From Gammaproteobacteria bacterium (GTDB lineage Bacteria; Pseudomonadota; Gammaproteobacteria; PS1; Pseudothioglobaceae), in assembly GCA_024280535.1 (NCBI GenBank), contig JAJRPY010000098.1:1-6847 (forward strand): a stretch of 6,847 nucleotides of DNA, given 5' to 3'. How positions within the stretch are numbered: the stretch's first letter is position 1; every line of letters starts with the position of its first letter. The position numbers and the translations under genes were made by a program. Positions 1-6,445 of this stretch are shown here, piece by piece. The notes below the pieces were generated by a model that saw only the letters and a list, made by a program, of their open reading frames with translations, was not told the DNA's origin and did not search any database.

Positions 1-25
1 CTTGATTATACATACTTTTTTATTA

Positions 26-625
26 ATGCGAAAACACTATCACCAAGCCAAATTTTTACTTTCTTGCCCCTCTTTACAAGGTGCACCAGCGGATGAAGGC
101 TATGAAGTGATTTTTGCCGGCAGGTCTAATGCAGGAAAATCAAGCGCCATTAACACCCTCACCTTGCAACATAAATTAGCCAAAGTGTCTCGAACACCGG
201 GGCGTACTCAGCACTTGGTATTTTTTGAGCTGGATGCCAATAGACGCTTAGTTGACTTGCCTGGTTATGGCTATGCCAAAGTGCCCAATCATATTAAACA
301 CCAATGGCATAAAGATATGAGTGAATATTTTGAGCAACGTGATTGCTTACGCGGTGCGGTGTTGGTGATGGATATTCGCCATCCTTTAAAACCTTTTGAC
401 AAACTAATGCTGGAGTGGTGCGTGAGTATTAATCTACCGACACACATTATTTTAACCAAATCTGACAAACTCAAAAAAGGAGCGGCTGCCAATACTTACC
501 AGAAAATTAAACAAGTAATTAGTCCTTATCCTTACGTTGAGGTTCAACTGTTTTCCAGCCTTAAAAAACAAGGCTTAGAAACGCTTTGGTCACGTCTGGA
601 CACATTCTTTGGCTATCTCAACTAA
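26..625 (+). CDS. engB: Ribosome biogenesis GTP-binding protein EngB (YihA/YsxC)
   Basis: This 199-residue protein is a TRAFAC-class GTPase that by family knowledge helps assemble the large ribosomal subunit; the length matches the family (about 200-210 residues). All G motifs are visible: the P-loop GRSNAGKSS at residues 32-40 (G1), TPGRTQ at 57-62 (switch I, G2), [11 protein letters not shown] at 77-87 (G3), TKSDK at 144-148 (G4) and FSSLKKQG near 176-183 (G5). The N-terminus ([13 protein letters not shown]) aligns with the usual family start, so I chose the ATG at 26 over an in-frame TTG at position 2 that would add eight residues. No Shine-Dalgarno sequence is visible before this ATG, and only 25 nt of upstream sequence are available, so the promoter cannot be judged. 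The TAA stop is 2 nt before the next gene, which suggests co-transcription. The reading is intact and unambiguous. Confidence 0.96.
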   Translation: MRKHYHQAKFLLSCPSLQGAPADEGYEVIFAGRSNAGKSSAINTLTLQHKLAKVSRTPGRTQHLVFFELDANRRLVDLPGYGYAKVPNHIKHQWHKDMSEYFEQRDCLRGAVLVMDIRHPLKPFDKLMLEWCVSINLPTHIILTKSDKLKKGAAANTYQKIKQVISPYPYVEVQLFSSLKKQGLETLWSRLDTFFGYLN

Positions 626-627
626 AA

Positions 628-3099
628 ATGTATCTAACTGCTAACTTATCCCACATCACCACGACTGACACTATTGTCGTTGCTAACAATCGTCAAGTAT
701 TAGCCTTCAAACAATCCTTTGCCAAACAACATCCTAATACCCAACTGCCTGATATTTTTTCATGGCAACAATATCTAAAAAACCACTGGACAACCCACCA
801 ATTCCAAAATCATCAACGCCTGATTAATACCACCGAGCAGCGCTATTTATTAGAATCTTCACTGACTGCCTGCACGCAAACGGTTCATAGCCAATTGCTG
901 AATGAGGTGGTTAAAAACTATGATTATTGCACCAATCATCTTATTGAATTGACCACCTTATCCAATGCCAATATTCAAATTTGTGCGGTGTTTGCTCAAT
1001 GGATAACCCATTACCAGCACACCAAACAACGTCTAAACTTAGTTGATAGTAATGATTTAGCAGCATTAATGCTAAAAAACCCAGCCGATTTTCAATCGCC
1101 GTATGTATATGGCTTTAAAACCCTAACGCCATTACAACAACAACTATTCAGCGCCTTAGATTATCAACTGATTGACAGTGAGCATAGCCATACCAGCGAA
1201 CAACGTTGCTTTGAGCATACACTTGATGAAATACAAGCAGCTGCCCTATGGGCCAAACAACAACAACAAGCCAATCCACAGCATTCAATTGTGATTGTTT
1301 GCCCACAGTTAAGCGATCTTCAACATCAACTTATCTCCACTTTTGATCAAATCTTTAACAATCAACTGGTTGAAACTGGGCAAAAATCCTACAACATATC
1401 ATTAGGACTGCCCCTATCTCAATACGGACTCATTCAACATTGTCTCAATTTATTAGAATTATCCAGCCAACTAAAAACAAACAAAATTAATACCACTCTA
1501 TTTACCCAAGTTCTACGCAGTGTTTATGTGCAAGGCCAGCAGCAAGAGCAAAGCGCTCGTCATTTATTGGCCAATCAGGCAGATGCATTGGCACTTGAGC
1601 ATTTTTCCTTAGAGGCGTTACACCCCGCCATTGACACTTGCCCGATTTTGCTCAAAATAATCACTCAAATTAAAACCCTCCCATCCGTTAATCAATCTTT
1701 AAGCAAGCATTTGCTGAGTTTTAACCAATTGTTGAGCATTTGGGGGTTTGCCACTGATCGTTCGCTCAGTAGTAGCGAATATCAATTATTTAATAAATAT
1801 TTAAGCAGTACGCTAACACTAAACCAGTTGTCATTACATCAGGGAAAATGCAGCGCAACCCTTGCACGCCATAGAATAAATCAAATGACCAATCAAGTGG
1901 TATTTCAGCCACAAGCAAGCAATACCCACATCCAAATCATCGGTGCACTTGAAGCAGAAGGATTGCACTTTGATCAAGCTTGGGTGATGGGTATGACGCA
2001 CGATTTCTTGCCCGCCAAATTAAATGCACCGCGTTTTATCAGCAGCGAGATTGCCATTCAACATCAAATCCCCTTTAGTAGCTATGAATTAATTCAATCG
2101 GATGCACAAAATACATTGACCAACCTCACTTCTTTGGCAGAGAAAGTGATTTTTTCATACGCAAAATTACACATTGAATCTGAACAATTGCCCTCCCCTT
2201 TACTAGATTTTCCAGCCGAATCCACCCCTACAATTAACACAAAAACAACCCCTATTGCCACCGAACTGATTGATGATGACACTGCCAGCAAACTCACAGA
2301 AACGGCTATTAAATCTGGCGTATCCACCCTCAAAGACCAAATGGCCTGCGCTTTTAAAGGGTTTGCACACAGGCTTGATATTCAACGCCATAACGAGCCA
2401 CATATTGGACTAGACAGGCGCGAACAGGGCAATATTATTCATCACGCCTTGCAATACCTCTATCAAGAAATTGATTCAAAATCCGCATTGCTAGCACTGG
2501 ATCAGCCACAATTGAACAAACTCATTAGCCAAAAAATTGATGCCGCATTAAAGCATTACCCAAATTCTGCCTTTAAAGCCGTTGAAAAGGCTAGATTGAC
2601 AAGCCTATTACTCAAGTTTACCGAAACCGACAAACAGCGTGATAATTTTCGCGTACTGGCAACCGAACGTAGCGTACAGGTTGACATTGCTGGGCTAAGT
2701 TTTAACACTCGATTGGACCGACTGGATGAAATGGACAATGGCGACCAAATTGTATTCGACTACAAAACTGGCGCCAGCTCAACAGCAAAATGGTGCGGGC
2801 AAGCAATTATTGAGCCGCAACTGCCCATTTATAGCGTTAGCAACCACACCCAAGGTGCGGCCTTTATTGAGCTTAACTCTGACAAAGTCAGCATTAAAGG
2901 CCTGTCAAAAGACCCAGATTCATTGCCAAAACAACCTGCCAACAAGGGCAACTGCCAAGAATGGGAGCAACAACTAACCCTATGGGCAGATAAACTCAAC
3001 CAAGCCAGTCATGATTTTCAATCAGGTCAAGCGCAAGTGCTGCCCAATAAAACTGCCTGTGCGTATTGTGAATTTGATTTATTGTGTCGCGTTCAATGA
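628..3099 (+). CDS. AddB/RecB-like DNA repair protein with PD-(D/E)XK nuclease and Fe-S domain
   Basis: This 823-residue protein ends in a RecB-family nuclease domain: a helix motif around G601-H605 (QGNIIHHAL), then GxxDR-type D697-R698, then D711-Y712-K713-T714-G715, the metal-binding and catalytic signature of PD-(D/E)XK exonucleases. One cysteine (C574, in QMACAFKGF) lies before the nuclease core and three lie at the extreme C-terminus (C811, C814, C820; CX2CX5C). This is the AddB-type arrangement that holds a 4Fe-4S cluster. The large N-terminal part is glutamine- and leucine-rich and shows no Walker A motif. It therefore resembles the inactivated helicase scaffold of AddB-like proteins and not an active motor. 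The likely role is DNA end processing or recombinational repair in the cytoplasm. No AddA-type helicase partner is in this window. The ATG at 628, 2 nt after engB, fits better than an in-frame ATG at 586 inside engB. No ribosome site is visible, so translational coupling is likely. The last 21 nt overlap the end of cca. Confidence 0.88.
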   Translation: MYLTANLSHITTTDTIVVANNRQVLAFKQSFAKQHPNTQLPDIFSWQQYLKNHWTTHQFQNHQRLINTTEQRYLLESSLTACTQTVHSQLLNEVVKNYDYCTNHLIELTTLSNANIQICAVFAQWITHYQHTKQRLNLVDSNDLAALMLKNPADFQSPYVYGFKTLTPLQQQLFSALDYQLIDSEHSHTSEQRCFEHTLDEIQAAALWAKQQQQANPQHSIVIVCPQLSDLQHQLISTFDQIFNNQLVETGQKSYNISLGLPLSQYGLIQHCLNLLELSSQLKTNKINTTLFTQVLRSVYVQGQQQEQSARHLLANQADALALEHFSLEALHPAIDTCPILLKIITQIKTLPSVNQSLSKHLLSFNQLLSIWGFATDRSLSSSEYQLFNKYLSSTLTLNQLSLHQGKCSATLARHRINQMTNQVVFQPQASNTHIQIIGALEAEGLHFDQAWVMGMTHDFLPAKLNAPRFISSEIAIQHQIPFSSYELIQSDAQNTLTNLTSLAEKVIFSYAKLHIESEQLPSPLLDFPAESTPTINTKTTPIATELIDDDTASKLTETAIKSGVSTLKDQMACAFKGFAHRLDIQRHNEPHIGLDRREQGNIIHHALQYLYQEIDSKSALLALDQPQLNKLISQKIDAALKHYPNSAFKAVEKARLTSLLLKFTETDKQRDNFRVLATERSVQVDIAGLSFNTRLDRLDEMDNGDQIVFDYKTGASSTAKWCGQAIIEPQLPIYSVSNHTQGAAFIELNSDKVSIKGLSKDPDSLPKQPANKGNCQEWEQQLTLWADKLNQASHDFQSGQAQVLPNKTACAYCEFDLLCRVQ

Positions 3100-4170
3100 C
3101 TGAGCAATAATCATTTTTTTCTCATCAGCAATCGCCTGAGCAATATTCGCCTTGTCCAACGAGGCAATATCAATGGCACCTAATAAATTTTTAAGCGTAA
3201 TAATACTCTCAACATTGACTGATAATAATTGATAAACCTTAAGCAAATCTGCAAATCTATCTTGACGCCTCAATGCATCCGTTTTGGCAAAAAAATCCTC
3301 AATCAACTCAACCGTTTGAGCATCAAACGCCTGAACCAATGGATAAAACTGGGCGCTGAGTTTTGCCAATTGTCGATATTGCTTCGGGCATTTTAATCGC
3401 TGACATAATTGAGCAATGGCATCGACTTTTTCACCAATCAGCCAGACGCAAAATTTAAGCAGTGCTTGGTCAGTATTCAGATTATCCAGTCGCTCAAATT
3501 GATTATTATGGCTTTGTGGCTGAGGCATTAATAATGGCGTAAATACTCGCTGATAAGCATCGCAAGCCAACAACACCTTAAAAAAAGCCGACGGCGTAGT
3601 ATAACTTAACGATTTTTCTAATTCTTTAAAAACCCGCTCTGGCGTCAACGCATCAACCTCACCAGAATCCACCATTTGTCGCATAAGTTGATGGGTATCA
3701 TGCGCCACCTTAAAGCCAAATGGTTTAAATCGTGCCGCAAACCGTGCAACGCGCAACACACGCACAGGGTCTTCACCAAAGGCATCCGATACGTGTCTTA
3801 ATAGCCCATTATTTAAATCATCCTGCCCCTTGAATGGATCAAATAATTCATCATTTCGAATATCTTGCGCCATGGCATTAATACTCAAGTCTCGACGTGA
3901 CAAATCTTGCTCAAGTGTTACCTGACTAGAGGTGTCAAACTCAAACCCTTGATAACCTTTGCCGACTTTTCGCTCTAATCTTGCTAAGGCATATTCTTCT
4001 TGCGTACCTGGATGTAGAAAAACTGGAAACTCTTTACCGACCTGACGATAGCCCAAATCCAGCATTTCATCTGGTGATGACCCCACTACAACCCAATCTT
4101 TTTCAGTATGCTCATTAGCAATACCCAACAACCGATCGCGCACTGCCCCGCCTACTAAATAAATTTTCAT
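3079..4170 (-). CDS. cca: CCA-adding tRNA nucleotidyltransferase, HD site lost
   Basis: This 363-residue enzyme adds or repairs the 3' CCA end of tRNA without a nucleic acid template. It follows E. coli Cca from its first residues: GGAVRD at 7-12, the metal-binding segment E23-K24-D25-W26, FPVFLHP at 48-54, RRDLSINAMAQD at 92-103 (ribose and substrate binding), and EDPVRVLRVARFAAR at 133-147 (nucleotide recognition in class II enzymes). The first acidic residue of the usual DxD is Glu here. E. coli Cca is longer (412 residues) and carries an HD phosphohydrolase site. The matching region here (about 215-255) is shortened, and the HDLGK motif is replaced by WLIGEK, although the following LCQRLKCP segment aligns again. 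I start at the ATG at 4168-4170 because it matches the family; GGAA lies 3 nt before it, a weak and close ribosome site. An in-frame ATG at 4192-4194 lies inside the mobile element and would add MQRSLLEQ. The gene is convergent with the nuclease gene and divergent from mpl. Confidence 0.95.
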   Translation of the reverse strand: MKIYLVGGAVRDRLLGIANEHTEKDWVVVGSSPDEMLDLGYRQVGKEFPVFLHPGTQEEYALARLERKVGKGYQGFEFDTSSQVTLEQDLSRRDLSINAMAQDIRNDELFDPFKGQDDLNNGLLRHVSDAFGEDPVRVLRVARFAARFKPFGFKVAHDTHQLMRQMVDSGEVDALTPERVFKELEKSLSYTTPSAFFKVLLACDAYQRVFTPLLMPQPQSHNNQFERLDNLNTDQALLKFCVWLIGEKVDAIAQLCQRLKCPKQYRQLAKLSAQFYPLVQAFDAQTVELIEDFFAKTDALRRQDRFADLLKVYQLLSVNVESIITLKNLLGAIDIASLDKANIAQAIADEKKMIIAQSLNATQ

Positions 4171-4176
4171 TTGTTC

Positions 4177-4181
4177 CAATA
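4177..4181. repeat. Target-site duplication, left copy
   Basis: CAATA lies directly outside the left inverted repeat and is identical to the five bases directly outside the right one. The exact duplication supports insertion by transposition and sets the element ends at 4182 and 4342. Confidence 0.85.
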
Positions 4182-4199
4182 GAGACCTTTGCATAAATA
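4182..4199 (+). repeat. Left terminal inverted repeat of the MITE
   Basis: GAGACCTTTGCATAAATA pairs with the right end at 4325-4342. The single mismatch is at the ninth position: T here, C in the complement of the right end. Read on the - strand, this repeat supplies an ATG (4194-4192) in frame with cca. Confidence 0.92.
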
Positions 4200-4243
4200 G
4201 GGATGATTAGCAAAATTCAATTTTTGTTCAATTGGTGATTTTC

Positions 4244-4280
4244 TTAAACCCAACCCTAGCAAGGCTAAGGTAGGGTTTAA
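4244..4280. repeat. Central hairpin of the MITE
   Basis: TTAAACCCAACCCTAGC (4244-4260) and GCTAAGGTAGGGTTTAA (4264-4280) form a 17-bp stem with two mismatches around a 3-nt loop. It is the tip of the full-length palindrome. Short A and T runs lie at the stem base, but there is no clear poly-T tract that would make a standard intrinsic terminator in either direction. Confidence 0.8.
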
Positions 4281-4324
4281 AAAATTGCCAAGTGAATGAA
4301 AAGTGGATTTTTGATGATTATTCA

Positions 4325-4342
4325 TATTTATGCGAAGGTCTC
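4325..4342 (-). repeat. Right terminal inverted repeat of the MITE
   Basis: Read on the - strand this is GAGACCTTCGCATAAATA, matching the left end at 17 of 18 positions. Similarity drops right after these 18 bp, which marks the conserved transposase-binding end. Confidence 0.92.
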
Positions 4343-4347
4343 CAATA
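4343..4347. repeat. Target-site duplication, right copy
   Basis: CAATA lies directly outside the right inverted repeat. Removing the element and one copy would rejoin the cca start region to its upstream DNA, so the ancestral cca leader can be reconstructed. Confidence 0.85.
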
Positions 4348-4362
4348 ATGTGTAAATGCAAA

Positions 4363-4368
4363 TATAAT
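4363..4368 (+). promoter_or_regulatory. Candidate -10 box for mpl-ubiX
   Basis: TATAAT matches the sigma-70 -10 consensus exactly and lies about 125 nt before mpl. No convincing -35 sequence is found at the right distance; that position falls on the end of the mobile element and the target duplication. The rest of the gap up to mpl (4369-4493) holds a weak 5-bp hairpin (CACAC 4411-4415 with GTGTG 4422-4426) and no gene. Confidence 0.25.
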
Positions 4369-4377
4369 ACCCTAATG

Positions 4378-4404
4378 AATATATCAAAACTAATAGCAAC
4401 ACAA
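4378..4404 (-). promoter_or_regulatory. Candidate cca promoter
   Basis: On the - strand, TATATT (4383-4378) is preceded directly by TGA, giving an extended -10 form, and TTGTGT (4404-4399) lies 15 bp further upstream. An alternative pair nearby is TTGATA (4387-4382) with TATTTG (4364-4359), 17 bp apart. Either pair would give cca a short leader if the mobile element were absent; with the element the leader is lengthened by 166 nt. The call rests on motif resemblance in AT-rich DNA only. Confidence 0.3.
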
Positions 4405-4493
4405 TTAAGACACACTCAACGGTGTGGCATTGATACCCAAAGACATCTATTAAGCCATGACTTTATCTCATTAACCACCAAACCAAACCCATA

Positions 4494-5810
4494 ATGCACA
4501 TTCACATTCTTGGCATAGCTGGCACCTTTATGGGGTCTTTAGCCCTCATTGCCAAACAGCTTGGGCATACCGTTAGCGGGCAAGATCAGGAGGTTTATCC
4601 ACCAATGAGTACCCAGCTTGATGAGCAGCATATTAGTTACACGCATGGCTACCAAATCACTGATTTACCCGTAGCGGATATTTATATTATCGGCAATGCA
4701 CTATCGCGCGGCAATGCCTGCGTTGAAGAAATTTTAAGCCGGCAATACCGCTACACCTCTGGCGCTCAGTGGTTGAGTGACAACGTATTGCCAAATAAAT
4801 GGGTACTAGCCGTATCAGGTACCCATGGCAAAACCACCACCGCCAGTATGTTGGCTTATATCTTAGACTATGCGGGTTACAATCCTAGTTTCTTAATTGG
4901 CGGCGTGGTAGAGGATTTTGGCGTTTCATCAAGACTCACCGAGTCAAACTTTTTTATCATTGAAGCCGACGAATACGATACAGCTTTTTTTGATAAACGC
5001 TCAAAATTTATACATTACCGCCCAAAAACCTTACTGATTAATAATTTAGAATTTGATCATGCCGATATTTTCGATTCCCTCAAAGACATTCAAAGACAAT
5101 TCCACCACCTACTTCGCACCATCCCAAATGACGGACTCATCATTCACCCCCATAACAACAAAAATATCAACGAAGTTTTAGCAATGGGCACCTATTCAAA
5201 AGTGCAAGCCTTGCTTGCACCTACACTCATCAGCACAACCACTGGCACTCAATTTAGTGTTGAACAAGGCCATGTTGATTGGTCTTTTTTGGGTGAGCAT
5301 AATATGCAAAATGGCTTGGGCGCGATTTATATGGCGCATCATGTTGGCGTGCCAATTACTGTGAGCTGCGAGGCATTAAACAGCTTTAAGGGAATTAAGC
5401 GTCGTTTGGAAATTAAGTACCAAGGCAAAAACATTACTGTATATGATGATTTTGCCCACCACCCAAGCGCCATTAAAACCACCTTGCAAGGCCTGCGAGC
5501 CAAAGTAGGCAATCAAACCATTGTGGCTATTTTAGAGTTAAGATCCAATACTATGAAATCTGGCATTCACCAGCAAACCTTAGTTGATGCACTTGATACT
5601 GCTGATCACGTATTAATTTTAAAGCCCTCATCCAGCACTTGGGACATAAGCACTTTATTCAGCCCATCTGTTTTATTTAATTCTGTAGATGAGATTGTTC
5701 AGCAGCTATCAACCCTACATCAAGGTCATTTTGTGGTGATGTCCAATGGGGGCTTTGATGATATTTTTAACAAAATAATCAACCACTTAAACCGCGGAAC
5801 AAGCCAATGA
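4494..5810 (+). CDS. mpl: Mpl, UDP-MurNAc:tripeptide recycling ligase
   Basis: This 438-residue cytoplasmic Mur-ligase family enzyme joins UDP-N-acetylmuramate to the recovered peptide L-Ala-gamma-D-Glu-meso-diaminopimelate, returning old cell-wall peptide to peptidoglycan synthesis. The N-terminus MHIHILGIAGTFMG and the segment VYPPMST are typical of Mpl and separate it from MurC. The ATP-binding P-loop is SGTHGKTTT at 108-116. The Mur-ligase acidic segment is EADEYD at 157-162, followed by NNLEFDHADIFD with H189, and DDFAHHPSAI starts at 318. The RSNTMK motif at 350-355 is preceded by EL, where E. coli has EP. Length is close to E. coli Mpl (457). The ATG at 4494 matches the family start, but the upstream bases (CCAAACCCATA) show no Shine-Dalgarno sequence. 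The stop overlaps the ubiX start (ATGA), so the two genes are probably translated from one mRNA. Confidence 0.96.
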   Translation: MHIHILGIAGTFMGSLALIAKQLGHTVSGQDQEVYPPMSTQLDEQHISYTHGYQITDLPVADIYIIGNALSRGNACVEEILSRQYRYTSGAQWLSDNVLPNKWVLAVSGTHGKTTTASMLAYILDYAGYNPSFLIGGVVEDFGVSSRLTESNFFIIEADEYDTAFFDKRSKFIHYRPKTLLINNLEFDHADIFDSLKDIQRQFHHLLRTIPNDGLIIHPHNNKNINEVLAMGTYSKVQALLAPTLISTTTGTQFSVEQGHVDWSFLGEHNMQNGLGAIYMAHHVGVPITVSCEALNSFKGIKRRLEIKYQGKNITVYDDFAHHPSAIKTTLQGLRAKVGNQTIVAILELRSNTMKSGIHQQTLVDALDTADHVLILKPSSSTWDISTLFSPSVLFNSVDEIVQQLSTLHQGHFVVMSNGGFDDIFNKIINHLNRGTSQ

Positions 5811-6406
5811 ACCCAATTGCCATAGCACTAACGGGCGCTTCAGGTATGCCCTATGCACTAACTTTACTTAAAGAATTAATCAAAACACAGCCACACATTT
5901 ATGTGATGATTTCTCAAGCTGCCAGTATCGTCATTAGCATGGAAACCACACTTAAACTAGGCGCTGAGCGTAGCACCATTGAAAAAAACCTGAGCCAATA
6001 TTTGGGTGCTGAGCAAGGGCAAATTGAGGTTTTTTCTAAAAATCAATGGACAGCCCCCGTTGCCTCTGGCTCCAATCCACCGCGCGCCATGGTGGTATGC
6101 CCCTGCACCATGAGCACCCTATCAGCCATTGCCCACGGTCATGGGGATAATTTAATACACCGCGCCGCCGATGTGGTGATTAAAGAGCAAAAAAAATTAA
6201 TCCTCGTCCCTAGAGAAACACCCTATTCTGCCATTCATCTGGAAAATATGCTAAAACTCTCTCGTCTTGGCGTGGTGATTATGGATGCCAATCCAGCTTT
6301 TTATCAACAGCCTAATTCTATTCAGGATTTGGTTAATTTTGTAGTCGCCAGAATTCTTGATCATTTAGCAGTGGAGCACACGCTTTTGCCTCCTTGGCAA
6401 GGCTAA
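5807..6406 (+). CDS. ubiX: Flavin prenyltransferase UbiX
   Basis: This 199-residue enzyme joins a dimethylallyl group to reduced FMN, making the prenyl-FMN cofactor used by the decarboxylase UbiD in ubiquinone synthesis. The flavin-binding GASG is at residues 10-13 and VVCPCTMSTLSAIAHG is in the middle. The expected active-site residues appear at a constant offset of three from the Pseudomonas enzyme numbering as I recall it: E46, R119 (in RAADVV), K126, R136 (in VPRETP), Y166 (in PAFYQQP) and R182. The C-terminal PPWQG resembles the WQG ending of E. coli UbiX. The start overlaps the mpl stop by 4 nt, and GGAA lies 8 nt upstream inside mpl as a weak ribosome site. ubiD is not in this window, and a metabolic link between mpl and ubiX is not obvious, so the pairing is probably one of convenience. 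Confidence 0.96.
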   Translation: MNPIAIALTGASGMPYALTLLKELIKTQPHIYVMISQAASIVISMETTLKLGAERSTIEKNLSQYLGAEQGQIEVFSKNQWTAPVASGSNPPRAMVVCPCTMSTLSAIAHGHGDNLIHRAADVVIKEQKKLILVPRETPYSAIHLENMLKLSRLGVVIMDANPAFYQQPNSIQDLVNFVVARILDHLAVEHTLLPPWQG

Positions 6407-6437
6407 AAAAACCAACACACTAGCCTAAAAATGCCAA
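6394..6437 (+). other. Stem-loop at the 3' end of ubiX
   Basis: TTGGCA-AGGCTA (6394-6405) pairs with TAGCCT (6421-6426) and TGCCAA (6432-6437). The two 6-bp helices are separated by an AAAAA bulge on the 3' side, and the loop is 15 nt. The ubiX stop codon lies at the top of the left arm. No U tract follows, so this is not a standard intrinsic terminator; it could mark or protect the mRNA 3' end. Confidence 0.4.
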
Positions 6438-6445
6438 AAATTGCG

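Larger units (their letters stand above)
4182..4342. mobile_element. Miniature inverted-repeat transposable element (MITE), 161 bp
   Basis: The ends are 18-bp inverted repeats: GAGACCTTTGCATAAATA at 4182-4199, matched at 17 of 18 positions by the complement of 4325-4342. The element is flanked by the direct repeat CAATA (4177-4181 and 4343-4347), a 5-bp target-site duplication. Palindromy continues to the centre: two 79-nt arms around the 3-nt loop AAG at 4261-4263, with 63 of 80 aligned columns complementary by hand count. There is no transposase gene, so movement would need one acting from elsewhere. I cannot assign the parent insertion-sequence family with confidence; the ends resemble those I associate with IS5-like elements, but that is only an impression. 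The insertion lies between cca and its likely promoter. Open frames crossing it are by-products of the palindrome. Confidence 0.9.

Noticed and set aside
2..25. TTG start extending EngB by eight residues
   Set aside because: The family N-terminus aligns with the ATG at 26, and the extra residues are not family-like.
586..627. Upstream ATG extending the nuclease protein by 14 residues into engB
   Set aside because: It would overlap engB by 40 nt. The ATG at 628, 2 nt after the engB stop, is the simpler start.
1255..1270. CAA triplet run encoding QQQQ in the nuclease gene
   Set aside because: Only four glutamine codons; normal for this Gln-rich protein and not a repeat of note.
2094..2977. 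Several open frames of 60-83 codons on both strands inside the nuclease gene, and one at 289-492 inside engB
   Set aside because: They are out-of-frame shadows of strongly supported genes, with no family signature or own start context.
3095..3120. AATGA/TCATT pairing followed by seven T residues after the nuclease stop
   Set aside because: The stem has only 5 AT-rich pairs with an 11-nt loop and lies inside cca coding sequence; too weak to call a terminator.
4325..4340. TTCGCATAA-like sequence in the right repeat resembling half of a dif site
   Set aside because: The second recombinase half-site does not match, and the sequence is part of the element's terminal repeat.
4167..4415. 82-codon open frame on the - strand across the intergenic region
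   Set aside because: It runs through the whole palindromic mobile element and part of the cca start. Its protein has no recognisable domain, and the reading is explained by the repeat itself.
6386..6400. TTGCC/GGCAA hairpin near the ubiX end as an intrinsic terminator
   Set aside because: It is followed by GGCTAAAAAA and not by a T tract on the + strand, and it competes with the longer stem-loop at 6394-6437.
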